Source: JBDSKH01 sp050245915
Lineage (GTDB): Bacteria; Actinomycetota; Actinomycetes; Actinomycetales; Microbacteriaceae
Length of the DNA stretch: 14,690 nucleotides
Direction: 5' to 3'
Assembly (NCBI GenBank): GCA_050245915.1
Contig: JBFWWZ010000054.1
Coordinates: 1 to 14,690, forward strand
Every line of letters begins with the position of its first letter. The stretch's first letter is position 1. Positions 6,952 to 14,451 of the stretch are shown in pieces. The translations under genes were made by a program, and so were the position numbers. The notes beneath the pieces are model-generated. The model did no database searches and was not told the DNA's origin. It worked only from the letters and a program-made list of their open reading frames with translations.

Positions 6952-7434
6952 CTATTCCGCCAGGAGCTGCCGAAGTCGCGACAAGGATTCGGAGACAGTG
7001 TCCCGCCGGATTGCGGCACGGTCACCCCCCAAAGCGAGGCCCACCGAACTGACCGCGCCCCCGATCGCGAACCCCAGCCAGACCTCGCCGGGCGCGTGAC
7101 CGTCCTGCGGATCGGGCCCGGCGACGCCGGTCGTGGCGATCCCGATGTCGGCACCCAGGCGAGAGCGCACGCCGGCCGCCATCTGCTGCGCGACGTCCGG
7201 GTGGATGGCGCCCACGGCATCCAGAAGCGCGCCGTCGACCCCCAGCAGGGTGGCCTTCAGGTCCGTCGCATAGGCCACCACTCCCCCGCGCACCACGGCC
7301 GAGGCACCCGGAACCGAGACCAGCTCGGCGACCAGCAGCCCGCCGGTCAGCGACTCCGCGACGGCGATCGTGCGCCCTGAACGACGCAGCGCGTCGATGA
7401 TCTCCGCGGCGGTGATGTCGACAGGCTCAACCAC
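6952..7434 (-). CDS. cinA: Nicotinamide-nucleotide amidohydrolase, CinA C-terminal domain only
   Basis: 160 residues covering only the CinA C-terminal (PncC) domain, which deamidates NMN to nicotinate mononucleotide in pyridine nucleotide recycling. Motifs are AVAESLTGG (24-32), GGVVAYATDLKATLLGV (50-66) and IATTGVAGPD followed by GEVWLGFA. Ser28 and Lys60 probably match the catalytic Ser and Lys described for PncC; that mapping is from memory of the family. The N-terminal MocF/COG1058 domain of long CinA proteins is absent, as is usual in actinobacteria at this locus, so this is not a truncation. The GTG at 7434 overlaps the end of pgsA by 8 nt, indicating one transcript with pgsA and ftsK. 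The historic link of cinA to competence is not evidence of that role here. Confidence 0.93.
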   Translation of the reverse strand: MVEPVDITAAEIIDALRRSGRTIAVAESLTGGLLVAELVSVPGASAVVRGGVVAYATDLKATLLGVDGALLDAVGAIHPDVAQQMAAGVRSRLGADIGIATTGVAGPDPQDGHAPGEVWLGFAIGGAVSSVGLALGGDRAAIRRDTVSESLSRLRQLLAE

Positions 7435-8071
7435 CGGCGCGGGGGCGCGCCTTCCACGCCTGGTACAGGTACTCGACGCCGCTGACGACGGTGAGGACCA
7501 CCGCGGCGGACATCAGGACGAAGTTGACCACGTTCATCCACTCGCCCAGCAGGGCGGGCAGCGGCACCAGGGCGAACGCGACCGCGAACGCCTGCGCCCA
7601 GGTCTTCACCTTGCCGAGGATCCCGGCCGGGATCACCCGGTCGCGCAGGGCCACCAGCCGCCACACCGTGATGCCCACCTCGCGCACCAGGATGACGATG
7701 GTCACCCACCAGGGCAACTCGCCGAGGACCGACAGCGCCACCAGCGCCCCGCCGATCAGCACCTTGTCGGCGATCGGGTCGAGGAGCTTGCCCTGATCGG
7801 TGACCAGGTTGCGATCACGCGCGAGGAACCCGTCGACGGCATCGGTGAGGATCGCGAGCACGAAGAGACCCGCGGCGAGCCACCGGAACAGGCCGCCCGC
7901 GCCGTCGTCGGCGATCAGCATCCAGATGAAGACCGGTGCGAGCAGGATACGGGCCACCGTCACGATGTTCGCGACATTCCCGGCACTGGCCGGGGTCTCG
8001 CCGCGACTCGCGACGCGGCCCTTCATCGGGTTCGGCTTCCCGTTCGGGAGGAGATCGGGGACGATGTCCAT
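7427..8071 (-). CDS. pgsA: CDP-diacylglycerol--glycerol-3-phosphate 3-phosphatidyltransferase-like enzyme
   Basis: A 214-residue membrane CDP-alcohol phosphatidyltransferase, making phosphatidylglycerophosphate in anionic phospholipid synthesis. The full family signature is intact: Asp80-Gly81, Ala84-Arg85, Gly94, Asp98 and Asp102 (DGFLAR, then GKLLDPIAD), with Asp77 just before. A hydrophilic N-terminus of about 30 residues precedes several transmembrane segments (about 35-55, 60-78, 103-128, 150-170, 180-200). The ATG at 8071 has GGGAGG 7 nt upstream, formed by the last codons of ftsK, whose stop is only 1 nt away. pgsA beside ftsK and clgR matches the actinobacterial order. Substrate specificity within the family is inferred from context and from the resemblance to PgsA. 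Confidence 0.92.
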   Translation of the reverse strand: MDIVPDLLPNGKPNPMKGRVASRGETPASAGNVANIVTVARILLAPVFIWMLIADDGAGGLFRWLAAGLFVLAILTDAVDGFLARDRNLVTDQGKLLDPIADKVLIGGALVALSVLGELPWWVTIVILVREVGITVWRLVALRDRVIPAGILGKVKTWAQAFAVAFALVPLPALLGEWMNVVNFVLMSAAVVLTVVSGVEYLYQAWKARPRAGG

Positions 8072-8072
8072 C

Positions 8073-10664
8073 TCACTCCCTCCCGGTCAGACTCCAGGCG
8101 TCTTCGTCCGAGGCCGCCTCAACCTCAGGATATCCGCTGACGGCCGGGGCGTCCTGCCCCCGCAGCCGGGCGAGCACCTCGGGCAGCTGCTCCGGAGTCA
8201 CCAGCACGTCGCGGGCCTTCGACCCCTCCGAGGGGCCGACGATCTCACGCGACTCGAGCAGATCCATCAGCCGCCCCGCCTTCGCGAAACCGACCCGCAG
8301 CTTGCGCTGCAGCATCGACGTCGAGCCGAACTGGGTGTTCACGACCAGCTCGGCAGCCTGCAGCAGCACCTCGAGGTCGTCGCCGATGTCGCCGTCGACC
8401 TCGCGTTTCTCGGTGACGGCCTCGACATCCTGCCGGTACTCGGGCCGCGCCTGGGCGGTGACGTGCGCGACGACCTGCGCGATCTCCTCCTCGGTGACCC
8501 ACGCACCCTGCACGCGGATCGCCTTCGACGCCCCCATCGGCATGAACAGGCCGTCGCCCTGGCCGATCAGCTTGTCCGCCCCGGGCTGGTCGAGGATGAC
8601 GCGGGAGTCGGTCATCGACGACACCGCGAACGCCAGGCGGGACGGCACGTTCGCCTTGATGAGACCCGTCACCACATCCACGCTCGGGCGCTGCGTCGCG
8701 AGCACGAGATGGATGCCCGAGGCGCGCGCGAGCTGCGTGATGCGCACGATGCTGTCCTCGACATCCCGCGGGGCCACCATCATCAGGTCGGCGAGCTCAT
8801 CGACGACGACGAGCAGATACGGATACGGCTGCAGCTGACGCTCGGACCCGGCGGGCAGCACGATCTCATTCGCGAGCACCGCCCGGTTGAAATCGTCGAT
8901 GTGGCGGAACCCGAACGACGCGAGGTCGTCGTACCGCATGTCCATCTCCTTCACGACCCACTGCAGCGCCTCCGCCGCCTTCTTCGGGTTCGTGATGATC
9001 GGGGTGATCAGGTGCGGAACGCCCTGATACGCGGCGAGCTCCACGCGCTTCGGGTCGACCAGCACCATCCGCACCTCGGCGGGCTTCGCGCGCATCAGCA
9101 CGCTCGTGATCATCGAGTTGATGAAGCTCGACTTGCCGGAGCCGGTCGCGCCCGCCACCAGCAGGTGCGGCATCTTCGCCAGATTCGCGACCACGAAACC
9201 GCCCTCGACGTCCTTGCCGAGGCCGATCGTCATCGGGTGCGGGCTCTTGCTCGCCGCACCCGAGCGCAGCACGTCGCCGAGCGACACGATCTCGCGGTCC
9301 TTGTTCGGGATCTCGATGCCGATCGCGCTCTTCCCCGGGATCGGCGACAGGATGCTGACCTCGTTCGAGGCGACCGCATACGACAGGTTCTTGGCGAGTG
9401 CGGTGACGCGTTCGACCTTCACGCCGTGGCCGAGCTCCACCTCGTAGCGCGTGACCGACGGCCCGCGGGTGAAACCGGTCACCTTCGCGTCCACCTGGAA
9501 CTGCCCGAGCACATTGGTGATCGCCGCGATCACCTCATCGTTCGCGGCCGTGCGCGCCTTCGGCGGGGTGCCCGGTGCGAGCAGGGATGCGGCGGGCAGC
9601 CGGTAGGGACGGCGCGTCTGGCCGGTGGGCGGGGCCGACGAGACCGGCACCGGCAGCTCGGGCTGAGAGCTCTCGGCAGGCTCGAGCACCGGAGGGACCT
9701 CGCCCGAGAACCGGCGCACGGCATCCTCCGCGCGGGTCAGCTCCTCGAGCAGGTCGATGTCGCGCGGCTCCTCCGGCTGGATGACATCGGTCACCTCCAC
9801 CACCGGGGTGTCGAACGCCTTCTCGCCCCCCTTGCGCCCCCGACGCCACCACGGCATCGAGGTCTGATCCTCCGGATCGAAACCCAGATCGGTAAGGGAC
9901 CCGAACTGCACCGTTTCGGTGGTCGAGCCTGTCGAGATCCGTTCCGGCAGCTCCGCGCCGAACAGGTAGGCGTACAGCTCGCGAAGGCGCGCGCCGATCC
10001 GGTTCGGCGGCGTCTTCGTGATGATGAAGAGCGACAGCACCAGCCCCCCGGCGGCGAGGATCACCGCCAGCCACTGCGCGCCGATCTGCGCGAACAGCCA
10101 GGTCAGCATCCAGCCGGCGACGCCGCCGCCCGCCGCGAGCGCCGACGCGCCATCCGCCGGTTCGGGCTGCCCGCCGAACACATGGCACAGCACACTGATG
10201 CTGCTCAGCAGGATCGCCCCGCCGATGCCCAGACGGGTGTTGTCGTGCACGGTCGACGGATGCCGGAACAACCAGACCGCGAAGAGCAGCATGATGACCG
10301 GGAGGGCGAAAGCGACGCGGCCGAACAGCCCGCCGAACGTGTAGTTGTCGAGGGCGATCGCGACATCCTGGTTCGGGGTGAACCACTCCACGATCGCGCC
10401 CGCCACCGCCAGCACCACCAGCAGGAACGGGACGCCGTCGCGCCGCTCATCCTTCGCGAGGGTCTCCTTGCCGAACAGACGGGCGGCACCGCCCACGACA
10501 TGGGCCATGCCCATCCAGGCGGCGGAGAACAGGCCGGGCTCCTCGACCGGGGCGTTCTTCGGGTACTTCTTCGTCGGCTGCGAGCGCGACGGGGCCCGCG
10601 TCCCGCGTGCAGTCGAACCCGCACTACGGGCGCGCGAACTCGACGACCGAGTGCTCGTGGCCAT
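8073..10664 (-). CDS. ftsK: DNA translocase FtsK/SpoIIIE
   Basis: Septal, ATP-driven DNA pump that clears and aligns chromosome termini at division. 863 residues from the ATG at 10664. After a basic Ser/Arg-rich leader (1-35) come four predicted membrane segments (about 78-94, 114-134, 146-163, 184-215), then an acidic/proline linker (about 240-375). The motor follows with Walker A AGATGSGKS (504-512), Walker B LLVVVDELADL (617-627) and the downstream motif ATQRPSVDVVTG. The gamma winged-helix domain (about 775-835, with LQRKLRVGFAKAGRLMDLLE) recognises polar DNA sequences. The frame is open further upstream, but that stretch lies in the preceding gene, and the ATG has a TACCGT box 6 nt before it with no Shine-Dalgarno. 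The 49-nt gap to lipoprotein 2 holds this promoter. pgsA starts 1 nt after the stop. Confidence 0.98.
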   Translation of the reverse strand: MATSTRSSSSRARSAGSTARGTRAPSRSQPTKKYPKNAPVEEPGLFSAAWMGMAHVVGGAARLFGKETLAKDERRDGVPFLLVVLAVAGAIVEWFTPNQDVAIALDNYTFGGLFGRVAFALPVIMLLFAVWLFRHPSTVHDNTRLGIGGAILLSSISVLCHVFGGQPEPADGASALAAGGGVAGWMLTWLFAQIGAQWLAVILAAGGLVLSLFIITKTPPNRIGARLRELYAYLFGAELPERISTGSTTETVQFGSLTDLGFDPEDQTSMPWWRRGRKGGEKAFDTPVVEVTDVIQPEEPRDIDLLEELTRAEDAVRRFSGEVPPVLEPAESSQPELPVPVSSAPPTGQTRRPYRLPAASLLAPGTPPKARTAANDEVIAAITNVLGQFQVDAKVTGFTRGPSVTRYEVELGHGVKVERVTALAKNLSYAVASNEVSILSPIPGKSAIGIEIPNKDREIVSLGDVLRSGAASKSPHPMTIGLGKDVEGGFVVANLAKMPHLLVAGATGSGKSSFINSMITSVLMRAKPAEVRMVLVDPKRVELAAYQGVPHLITPIITNPKKAAEALQWVVKEMDMRYDDLASFGFRHIDDFNRAVLANEIVLPAGSERQLQPYPYLLVVVDELADLMMVAPRDVEDSIVRITQLARASGIHLVLATQRPSVDVVTGLIKANVPSRLAFAVSSMTDSRVILDQPGADKLIGQGDGLFMPMGASKAIRVQGAWVTEEEIAQVVAHVTAQARPEYRQDVEAVTEKREVDGDIGDDLEVLLQAAELVVNTQFGSTSMLQRKLRVGFAKAGRLMDLLESREIVGPSEGSKARDVLVTPEQLPEVLARLRGQDAPAVSGYPEVEAASDEDAWSLTGRE

Positions 10665-10670
10665 GCAGTG

Positions 10671-10676
10671 ACGGTA
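10671..10676 (-). promoter_or_regulatory. Candidate -10 of ftsK, leaderless layout
   Basis: TACCGT on the minus strand, exactly 6 nt before the ftsK ATG at 10664, with no Shine-Dalgarno between. This is the spacing expected when transcription starts on the initiation codon. No clear -35 is visible; a GC-only 5-bp hairpin (10687-10699) occupies part of that space. Confidence 0.45.
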
Positions 10677-10713
10677 CCCGCGGCATCCGGCGCCGCCGGG
10701 GAGCGACTCGCCC

Positions 10714-11394
10714 CTAGCTGCAGCCGCCCGCGACGTTCTCGCTCGCCGCGACCGTGTACGGCGCCTCACCGGCACTCGTGCCGCGGAGGTAGATCACGCG
10801 GTCGACCTGATCCGGCGCCCAGTACGGGCCGTCGAACAGGCCGCGCTCGCGCGCGATCTCGATCATCAGAGTGCCGTGGGCATCCGCGACGACGACCACA
10901 TCGGTCAGGTCCAGGTTCGTGACACTCGCGGTCGGGTACGCCGCGACGACATCCGCAGCGGGCGAGCCGAGGTGGATCCCCTCGTCCGTCGGGATCGCAG
11001 CGGAGAAGATGTCGACACGGGTCAGAACCCCGTCGACGACCGCGACACCGAACAGGCCGTCATAGGCGGGAACCGGACGCCAGCGCGTCGACTCGGGGGT
11101 TCCCGGCGCCGCACCGGAGTACTCGACGCAGGCGTTCGGGTCCTCCGCGACCATCTGCATCAGAGGATCGACGCTCGGCGCCTCGCCGAACGCCAGCGTG
11201 CCGAGACCGGTCGTAGTGAGCACCAGATCCGCCGCGGCGGGCGCCGTCGGTGCCGGCGTCGGGGTGGGCGAGGGCGAGGGCGCGGAGGCCGAGGCGCTGG
11301 GAGCCGGGGTCTCGGCGGGAACGTCGCCACCGCATCCGGTCAGCAGAGCGACGAGAACCACGGGCACCAGCAGCGCAGATCGATGACCTCTCAT
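10714..11394 (-). CDS. Predicted lipoprotein of unknown function (lipoprotein 2)
   Basis: 226 residues. The signal peptide MRGHRSALLV... ends in the lipobox LLTGC with acceptor Cys21, so it should be anchored outside the membrane. A low-complexity Pro/Ser/Ala/Thr linker (about 25-55) follows, typical of actinobacterial surface lipoproteins, then a domain of about 170 residues with Cys89, in NACVEYSG, and a penultimate Cys225 that could form a disulfide. I do not recognise the family. It lies 17 nt after the ABC permease and may be an accessory to that system, but it has its own TACCCT box 6 nt before the ATG and no Shine-Dalgarno, so it may also be expressed alone. The frame continues upstream into the permease gene, but only this ATG gives a signal peptide. 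Confidence 0.88.
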   Translation of the reverse strand: MRGHRSALLVPVVLVALLTGCGGDVPAETPAPSASASAPSPSPTPTPAPTAPAAADLVLTTTGLGTLAFGEAPSVDPLMQMVAEDPNACVEYSGAAPGTPESTRWRPVPAYDGLFGVAVVDGVLTRVDIFSAAIPTDEGIHLGSPAADVVAAYPTASVTNLDLTDVVVVADAHGTLMIEIARERGLFDGPYWAPDQVDRVIYLRGTSAGEAPYTVAASENVAGGCS

Positions 11395-11400
11395 GCGATG

Positions 11401-11406
11401 AGGGTA
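11401..11406 (-). promoter_or_regulatory. Candidate -10 of lipoprotein 2, leaderless layout
   Basis: TACCCT on the minus strand, exactly 6 nt before the ATG at 11394, just after the permease stop. A TCGACG hexamer lies 19 nt upstream as a poor -35. No Shine-Dalgarno is present. Same spacing as at lipoprotein 1 and ftsK. Confidence 0.45.
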
Positions 11407-11411
11407 GCGAG

Positions 11412-12632
11412 CTAATAGCGGATCGCGTCGATCACCTTCACGCGCACCGCCACGAGGGCGGGCAGCAGGCCGGCGAGCGCACCCACCGCCGTCGCCGACG
11501 CCAGGCCGATCAGCGCCGCATCCAGAGGGAAGCCGGGCACATCCTCCACACCGGCCGCGACGAAGGATGTCACCCACGGGTTCTTGACGATCAGCACCGC
11601 CAGCGCCACACCGGCCACCCCCGCGACCACCGTGGCGACCACGCTCTCCATCATCACCGCGAAGAACACCCGGCCCGCGGTCGCGCCGAAGCTGCGCCGG
11701 ATGCCGATCTCGCGGATCCGCTGACGCACCGTCACGAGCGAGATGTTCACCAGGCTCAGCGCCCCCAGCAGCAGGATCAGGACCGCCACACCCGTCACCA
11801 GAAGCTTGATGAACAGCAGCGGATCCTCCCCGCTGTAGGCGAGGTAGTCGCTGCGGTAGACATCCGTCTGCCAGCCCTCGCCCATCGCACCCGCGACATC
11901 CCGCTGGATCAGCCCGGTCAGGTCCTCCGCCAACTCCGGGGGCACCCACGCCTCGTAGCTCGGGAACGTGCTCGCGACCAGCTCGGGCGACGCGATCCGG
12001 TCCCACGCGCTCGTCAGCAGATAGCCCGTCGGGTAGTCCTCGAACGGGTTCGACGGGACGATCCCGGTGATGACCGCCGTCGTCGGCTGAAGCCCCGGGA
12101 GCACCACCGTCGGATGCGACGACAACGGCGGCGAGCCGATCAGCTTCCACCACGACTCGTTCACGATCACCGCAGGCGCGAGCCGGTCCGCGTCCGCATC
12201 GGAGAACCAGACGCCGTCGCTCACCTTCACCCGGTGCATCACACCGAACGCCGGATCGACCACCTGCAGCTGGGTGTCCCGCACACCATCCGGGAACTGG
12301 ATCCCCAGCTGGACGTACGCGTTGCGGCTGTGCCAGCGGATGTCGTACCGCTGCATCGTCGACTCGAACGCCGTATTCAGGGCGTCGACATCGGGCTGGC
12401 TGCCATCCGCCACGTTGTAGGTGCTGACCGCCAGCAGCGCCGGCCGGCCCGACTGGCGTTCGAACTGCTCCACCTGCGACTGCTGCGCGATCGCGCCCAG
12501 CGCCACGATGCCGGTCAAGGCGGCGACTGCGACCGCCACCCCGATCAGGCTCAGCAGCACGCGCGTGCGATGGATGCGCAGCTCCGCCCAGGCCTCCACT
12601 ACCGAGCCGACCAGGCCCGACCAGAAACGCAT
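11412..12632 (-). CDS. ABC transporter permease, MacB/FtsX type
   Basis: 406 residues with MacB-like architecture: one N-terminal membrane helix (about 24-46), a large extracytoplasmic domain (about 47-270, MacB_PCD-like), then three C-terminal helices (about 275-298, 325-350, 372-396) forming an FtsX domain. The cytoplasmic coupling segment RQRIREIGIRRSFGAT after the second helix is diagnostic. MacB-type permeases act by mechanotransmission rather than as classic substrate channels, with roles in peptide, antibiotic or lipoprotein traffic and envelope stress. The ATG at 12632 overlaps the ATPase stop by 1 nt (TGATG); a GTG one codon upstream is an equally coupled alternative. Partners are the ATPase and adaptor encoded before it. 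Substrate unknown. Confidence 0.92.
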   Translation of the reverse strand: MRFWSGLVGSVVEAWAELRIHRTRVLLSLIGVAVAVAALTGIVALGAIAQQSQVEQFERQSGRPALLAVSTYNVADGSQPDVDALNTAFESTMQRYDIRWHSRNAYVQLGIQFPDGVRDTQLQVVDPAFGVMHRVKVSDGVWFSDADADRLAPAVIVNESWWKLIGSPPLSSHPTVVLPGLQPTTAVITGIVPSNPFEDYPTGYLLTSAWDRIASPELVASTFPSYEAWVPPELAEDLTGLIQRDVAGAMGEGWQTDVYRSDYLAYSGEDPLLFIKLLVTGVAVLILLLGALSLVNISLVTVRQRIREIGIRRSFGATAGRVFFAVMMESVVATVVAGVAGVALAVLIVKNPWVTSFVAAGVEDVPGFPLDAALIGLASATAVGALAGLLPALVAVRVKVIDAIRY

Positions 12633-13357
12633 CACAGGGTGCCGACCTGCTCGGCGAGCGTCAGCACCCGGTTCACATCCACCGGTGTGAGCACACCCTT
12701 GTCGAGACGGAAATGCCGGCGCGCGAGAGCCGCGACGTTCGGGTCGTGCGTGATCGTGATCAGCGCGGCCCCCGACGACTCGGCCACATCGTCCAGCAGC
12801 TTCATCACCGCTGCGCCGGTGTCGACATCCAATGCGCCGGTCGGCTCGTCGGCCAGGATCAACCGGGGCCCGCGGACGAGGGCGCGGGCGATCGCCACCC
12901 GCTGCTGCTCTCCACCGGAGAGCTGCGCGGGCATCGACGCCAGGCGGGAGCCGAGGCCCACCCTGTCGAGCATCTCGGCTGCGACACGTTCACGCCGCCA
13001 GAACTGCCTGCCCACCGCATAGAGCAGCGGCGTCATCACGTTCTCCAGCGCCGTGCGACCCGGCAGCAGGTTGAACTGCTGGAAGATGAAGCCGATGTCG
13101 GTGCCGCGACGGCGGTCCCGCTCCGCACCCGTCAGCTTCTCGAGCGGCACCCCGTCGAACGTCAGCGTGCCGCTCGTCGGGGTGTCGAGCAGCCCGAGCA
13201 GGTTCAACAGGGTCGACTTCCCGCTGCCGGAACGGCCGACCACGCTGACGTGATCGCCGACCTCGACGTCGAGATCGACGCCGCGCAGGATCTGCAGGGG
13301 CTCCGCATCCGGCAGCTCCACCGTGCGCGTCACACCCCGCAACTGCAGCAATGTCAC
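12632..13357 (-). CDS. ABC transporter ATP-binding protein, MacB/LolD/YknY type
   Basis: 241-residue cytoplasmic ATPase for the adjacent FtsX-type permease. All nucleotide-binding motifs are intact: Walker A GRSGSGKST (41-49), Q-loop FIFQQFNLLP with Gln93, signature LSGGEQQR (146-153), Walker B LILADEPTGALD (166-177) with catalytic Glu171, and switch His204 in THD. The sequence around the signature and the ADEPTGALD motif are characteristic of the LolD/MacB/YknY group. The GTG at 13357 overlaps the adaptor stop by 4 nt (GTGA), and its own stop overlaps the permease start, so the three are made as a unit. Confidence 0.96.
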   Translation of the reverse strand: MTLLQLRGVTRTVELPDAEPLQILRGVDLDVEVGDHVSVVGRSGSGKSTLLNLLGLLDTPTSGTLTFDGVPLEKLTGAERDRRRGTDIGFIFQQFNLLPGRTALENVMTPLLYAVGRQFWRRERVAAEMLDRVGLGSRLASMPAQLSGGEQQRVAIARALVRGPRLILADEPTGALDVDTGAAVMKLLDDVAESSGAALITITHDPNVAALARRHFRLDKGVLTPVDVNRVLTLAEQVGTL

Positions 13358-14355
13358 TTGACCGGACTCTCCACGATGACGGCGCCGCCATCGCCGGATG
13401 GATTGATGTCGACCGGGCCACCGCCCGCCGCGGCGCCCGGGACGAACTGCAGCACCAGCTCGCCCTCCTCGAGACCCTCCACGACCTCCACGTTCACGCC
13501 GTCGTTCAGGCCGAGGGTCACCGGACGCTCCTCCTGCACGCCGTCGGGGCCGATCACATAGACGATCCCCGTGTCCGCCGCGCCCATCACCGCCGTCAGC
13601 GGCACCGTGAGCACGTCCTCGGCGACGCCGCCGGCGATCGTGAGCTCGGCGACCAGACCCGAGAACACCCGCACATCCGCCGGCACGGCGCAGCGCACCG
13701 TCGTGGTCGAGCCGCCGTCCCCGCCGACGCCGCCGTCACCTCCCCCGCTCCCCCCGGAACCGGGAAGCGGCGTGACGATCGTCAGACCCGTGCAGGTGAA
13801 CGGTGCCGGCCCGCCCTGCACCGCCACCTGCGCCTCCGTCGGCTGCTGGGTCAGCCGGTACAACTGCTCGGGCGAGATCGTCGCGGTCACACTGAACGTC
13901 TGCGGGGCCACCTGGCCGATGGTGTCGCCGATCGCGATCGTCTGGCCGACCAGCAGGGTGAACGACGACAGGATGCCGGACGCGCCCGCCACGAGCGTCT
14001 GCGTCTTCGTGTACGGGGTGCCGTTCGCGTTCACCAGCTCGGCCCGCACCACCGCGATCGGGGTGTCGGAGGCGACCGACGCGCCCTGGCTGATCAGCAC
14101 CTCGCGCACCGTGCCGCCGAACGTCGCCTTCACCGCCGTCGCCGGGTCGGCACTCACCGTACCGCTCAGCTGCACGTCGTTCTGGATCGTGCCGCGCGTC
14201 ACCGGGACCTGCGGTTCGACGATCTGCCCGGTCGGCACCACACCGTCCTCCTGCACGGGGTCGGCGAAGAACGCGAGCTTCACCAGAGCTGCTGCGATGA
14301 CGGCGAAGACGACGATGCGGAGGATCGGGAAGACCCATTTCCGGGCAATGCTCAC
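13354..14355 (-). CDS. Membrane-fusion (HlyD/YknX-like) adaptor of ABC exporter
   Basis: 333 residues from the GTG at 14355. A short positive N-terminus (SIARKW) and one membrane anchor (about 8-30) precede an extracytoplasmic region. A lipoyl/barrel-sandwich half appears at about 50-103 (GTVREVLISQGASVASDTPIAVV pieces) and again at 120-150; beta-barrel segments and a C-terminal HlyD-type domain (about 240-310, VPLTAVMGAADTGIVYVI in pieces) follow. There is no long coiled coil. An unusual glycine-rich loop (about 199-216) is bracketed by Cys188 and Cys222. A TTG at 14367 would add four residues but lies within a possible -10 box, so the GTG is preferred. First gene of the exporter block, directly after the rnj terminator. 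Substrate unknown. Confidence 0.88.
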   Translation of the reverse strand: MSIARKWVFPILRIVVFAVIAAALVKLAFFADPVQEDGVVPTGQIVEPQVPVTRGTIQNDVQLSGTVSADPATAVKATFGGTVREVLISQGASVASDTPIAVVRAELVNANGTPYTKTQTLVAGASGILSSFTLLVGQTIAIGDTIGQVAPQTFSVTATISPEQLYRLTQQPTEAQVAVQGGPAPFTCTGLTIVTPLPGSGGSGGGDGGVGGDGGSTTTVRCAVPADVRVFSGLVAELTIAGGVAEDVLTVPLTAVMGAADTGIVYVIGPDGVQEERPVTLGLNDGVNVEVVEGLEEGELVLQFVPGAAAGGGPVDINPSGDGGAVIVESPVK

Positions 14356-14366
14356 GAAGAAAGCCA

Positions 14367-14395
14367 ATCAGACGAGAAGGGAAACCGAAACCCAA
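14367..14395 (-). promoter_or_regulatory. Candidate promoter of the exporter block
   Basis: On the minus strand TTGGGT (14395-14390) and TCTGAT (14372-14367) are separated by 17 nt. A start near 14360 would leave about 5 nt before the GTG at 14355, and no Shine-Dalgarno is visible. The -35 overlaps the 3' arm of the rnj terminator hairpin. The -10 is a mediocre match. Confidence 0.35.
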
Positions 14396-14420
14396 CGCTT
14401 CCCTACTCTCGAGCGTCGGG
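14379..14420 (-). terminator. Intrinsic terminator of rnj
   Basis: On the minus strand CCCGACGCT (14420-14412) pairs with AGCGTTGGG (14399-14391): nine pairs including one G-U, with a 12-nt loop. It is followed by TTTCGGTTTCCC (14390-14379), an interrupted U-rich tract. It lies about 31 nt after the RNase J stop. The broken U-tract makes it a moderate rather than strong terminator. Confidence 0.6.
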
Positions 14421-14451
14421 CATCCGCCTGGAGAGTGATCTTGAGCGCCGG

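Noticed and set aside
10687..10699. CCGGC-GCC-GCCGG hairpin between lipoprotein 2 and ftsK as a terminator
   Set aside because: Only 5 bp, all G/C, with no U-tract; likely in this base composition.
10665..10775. Upstream extension of ftsK to 10775
   Set aside because: The extra residues overlap the lipoprotein 2 coding region and are Arg-rich shadow sequence; the ATG at 10664 has a well-placed promoter box.
7800..10922. Plus-strand ORF of over 1000 codons opposite ftsK and pgsA
   Set aside because: It is antisense to clear ftsK and pgsA; the translation is Arg/His/Pro/Asp-rich with no domain, as expected for the shadow frame of high-GC coding DNA.
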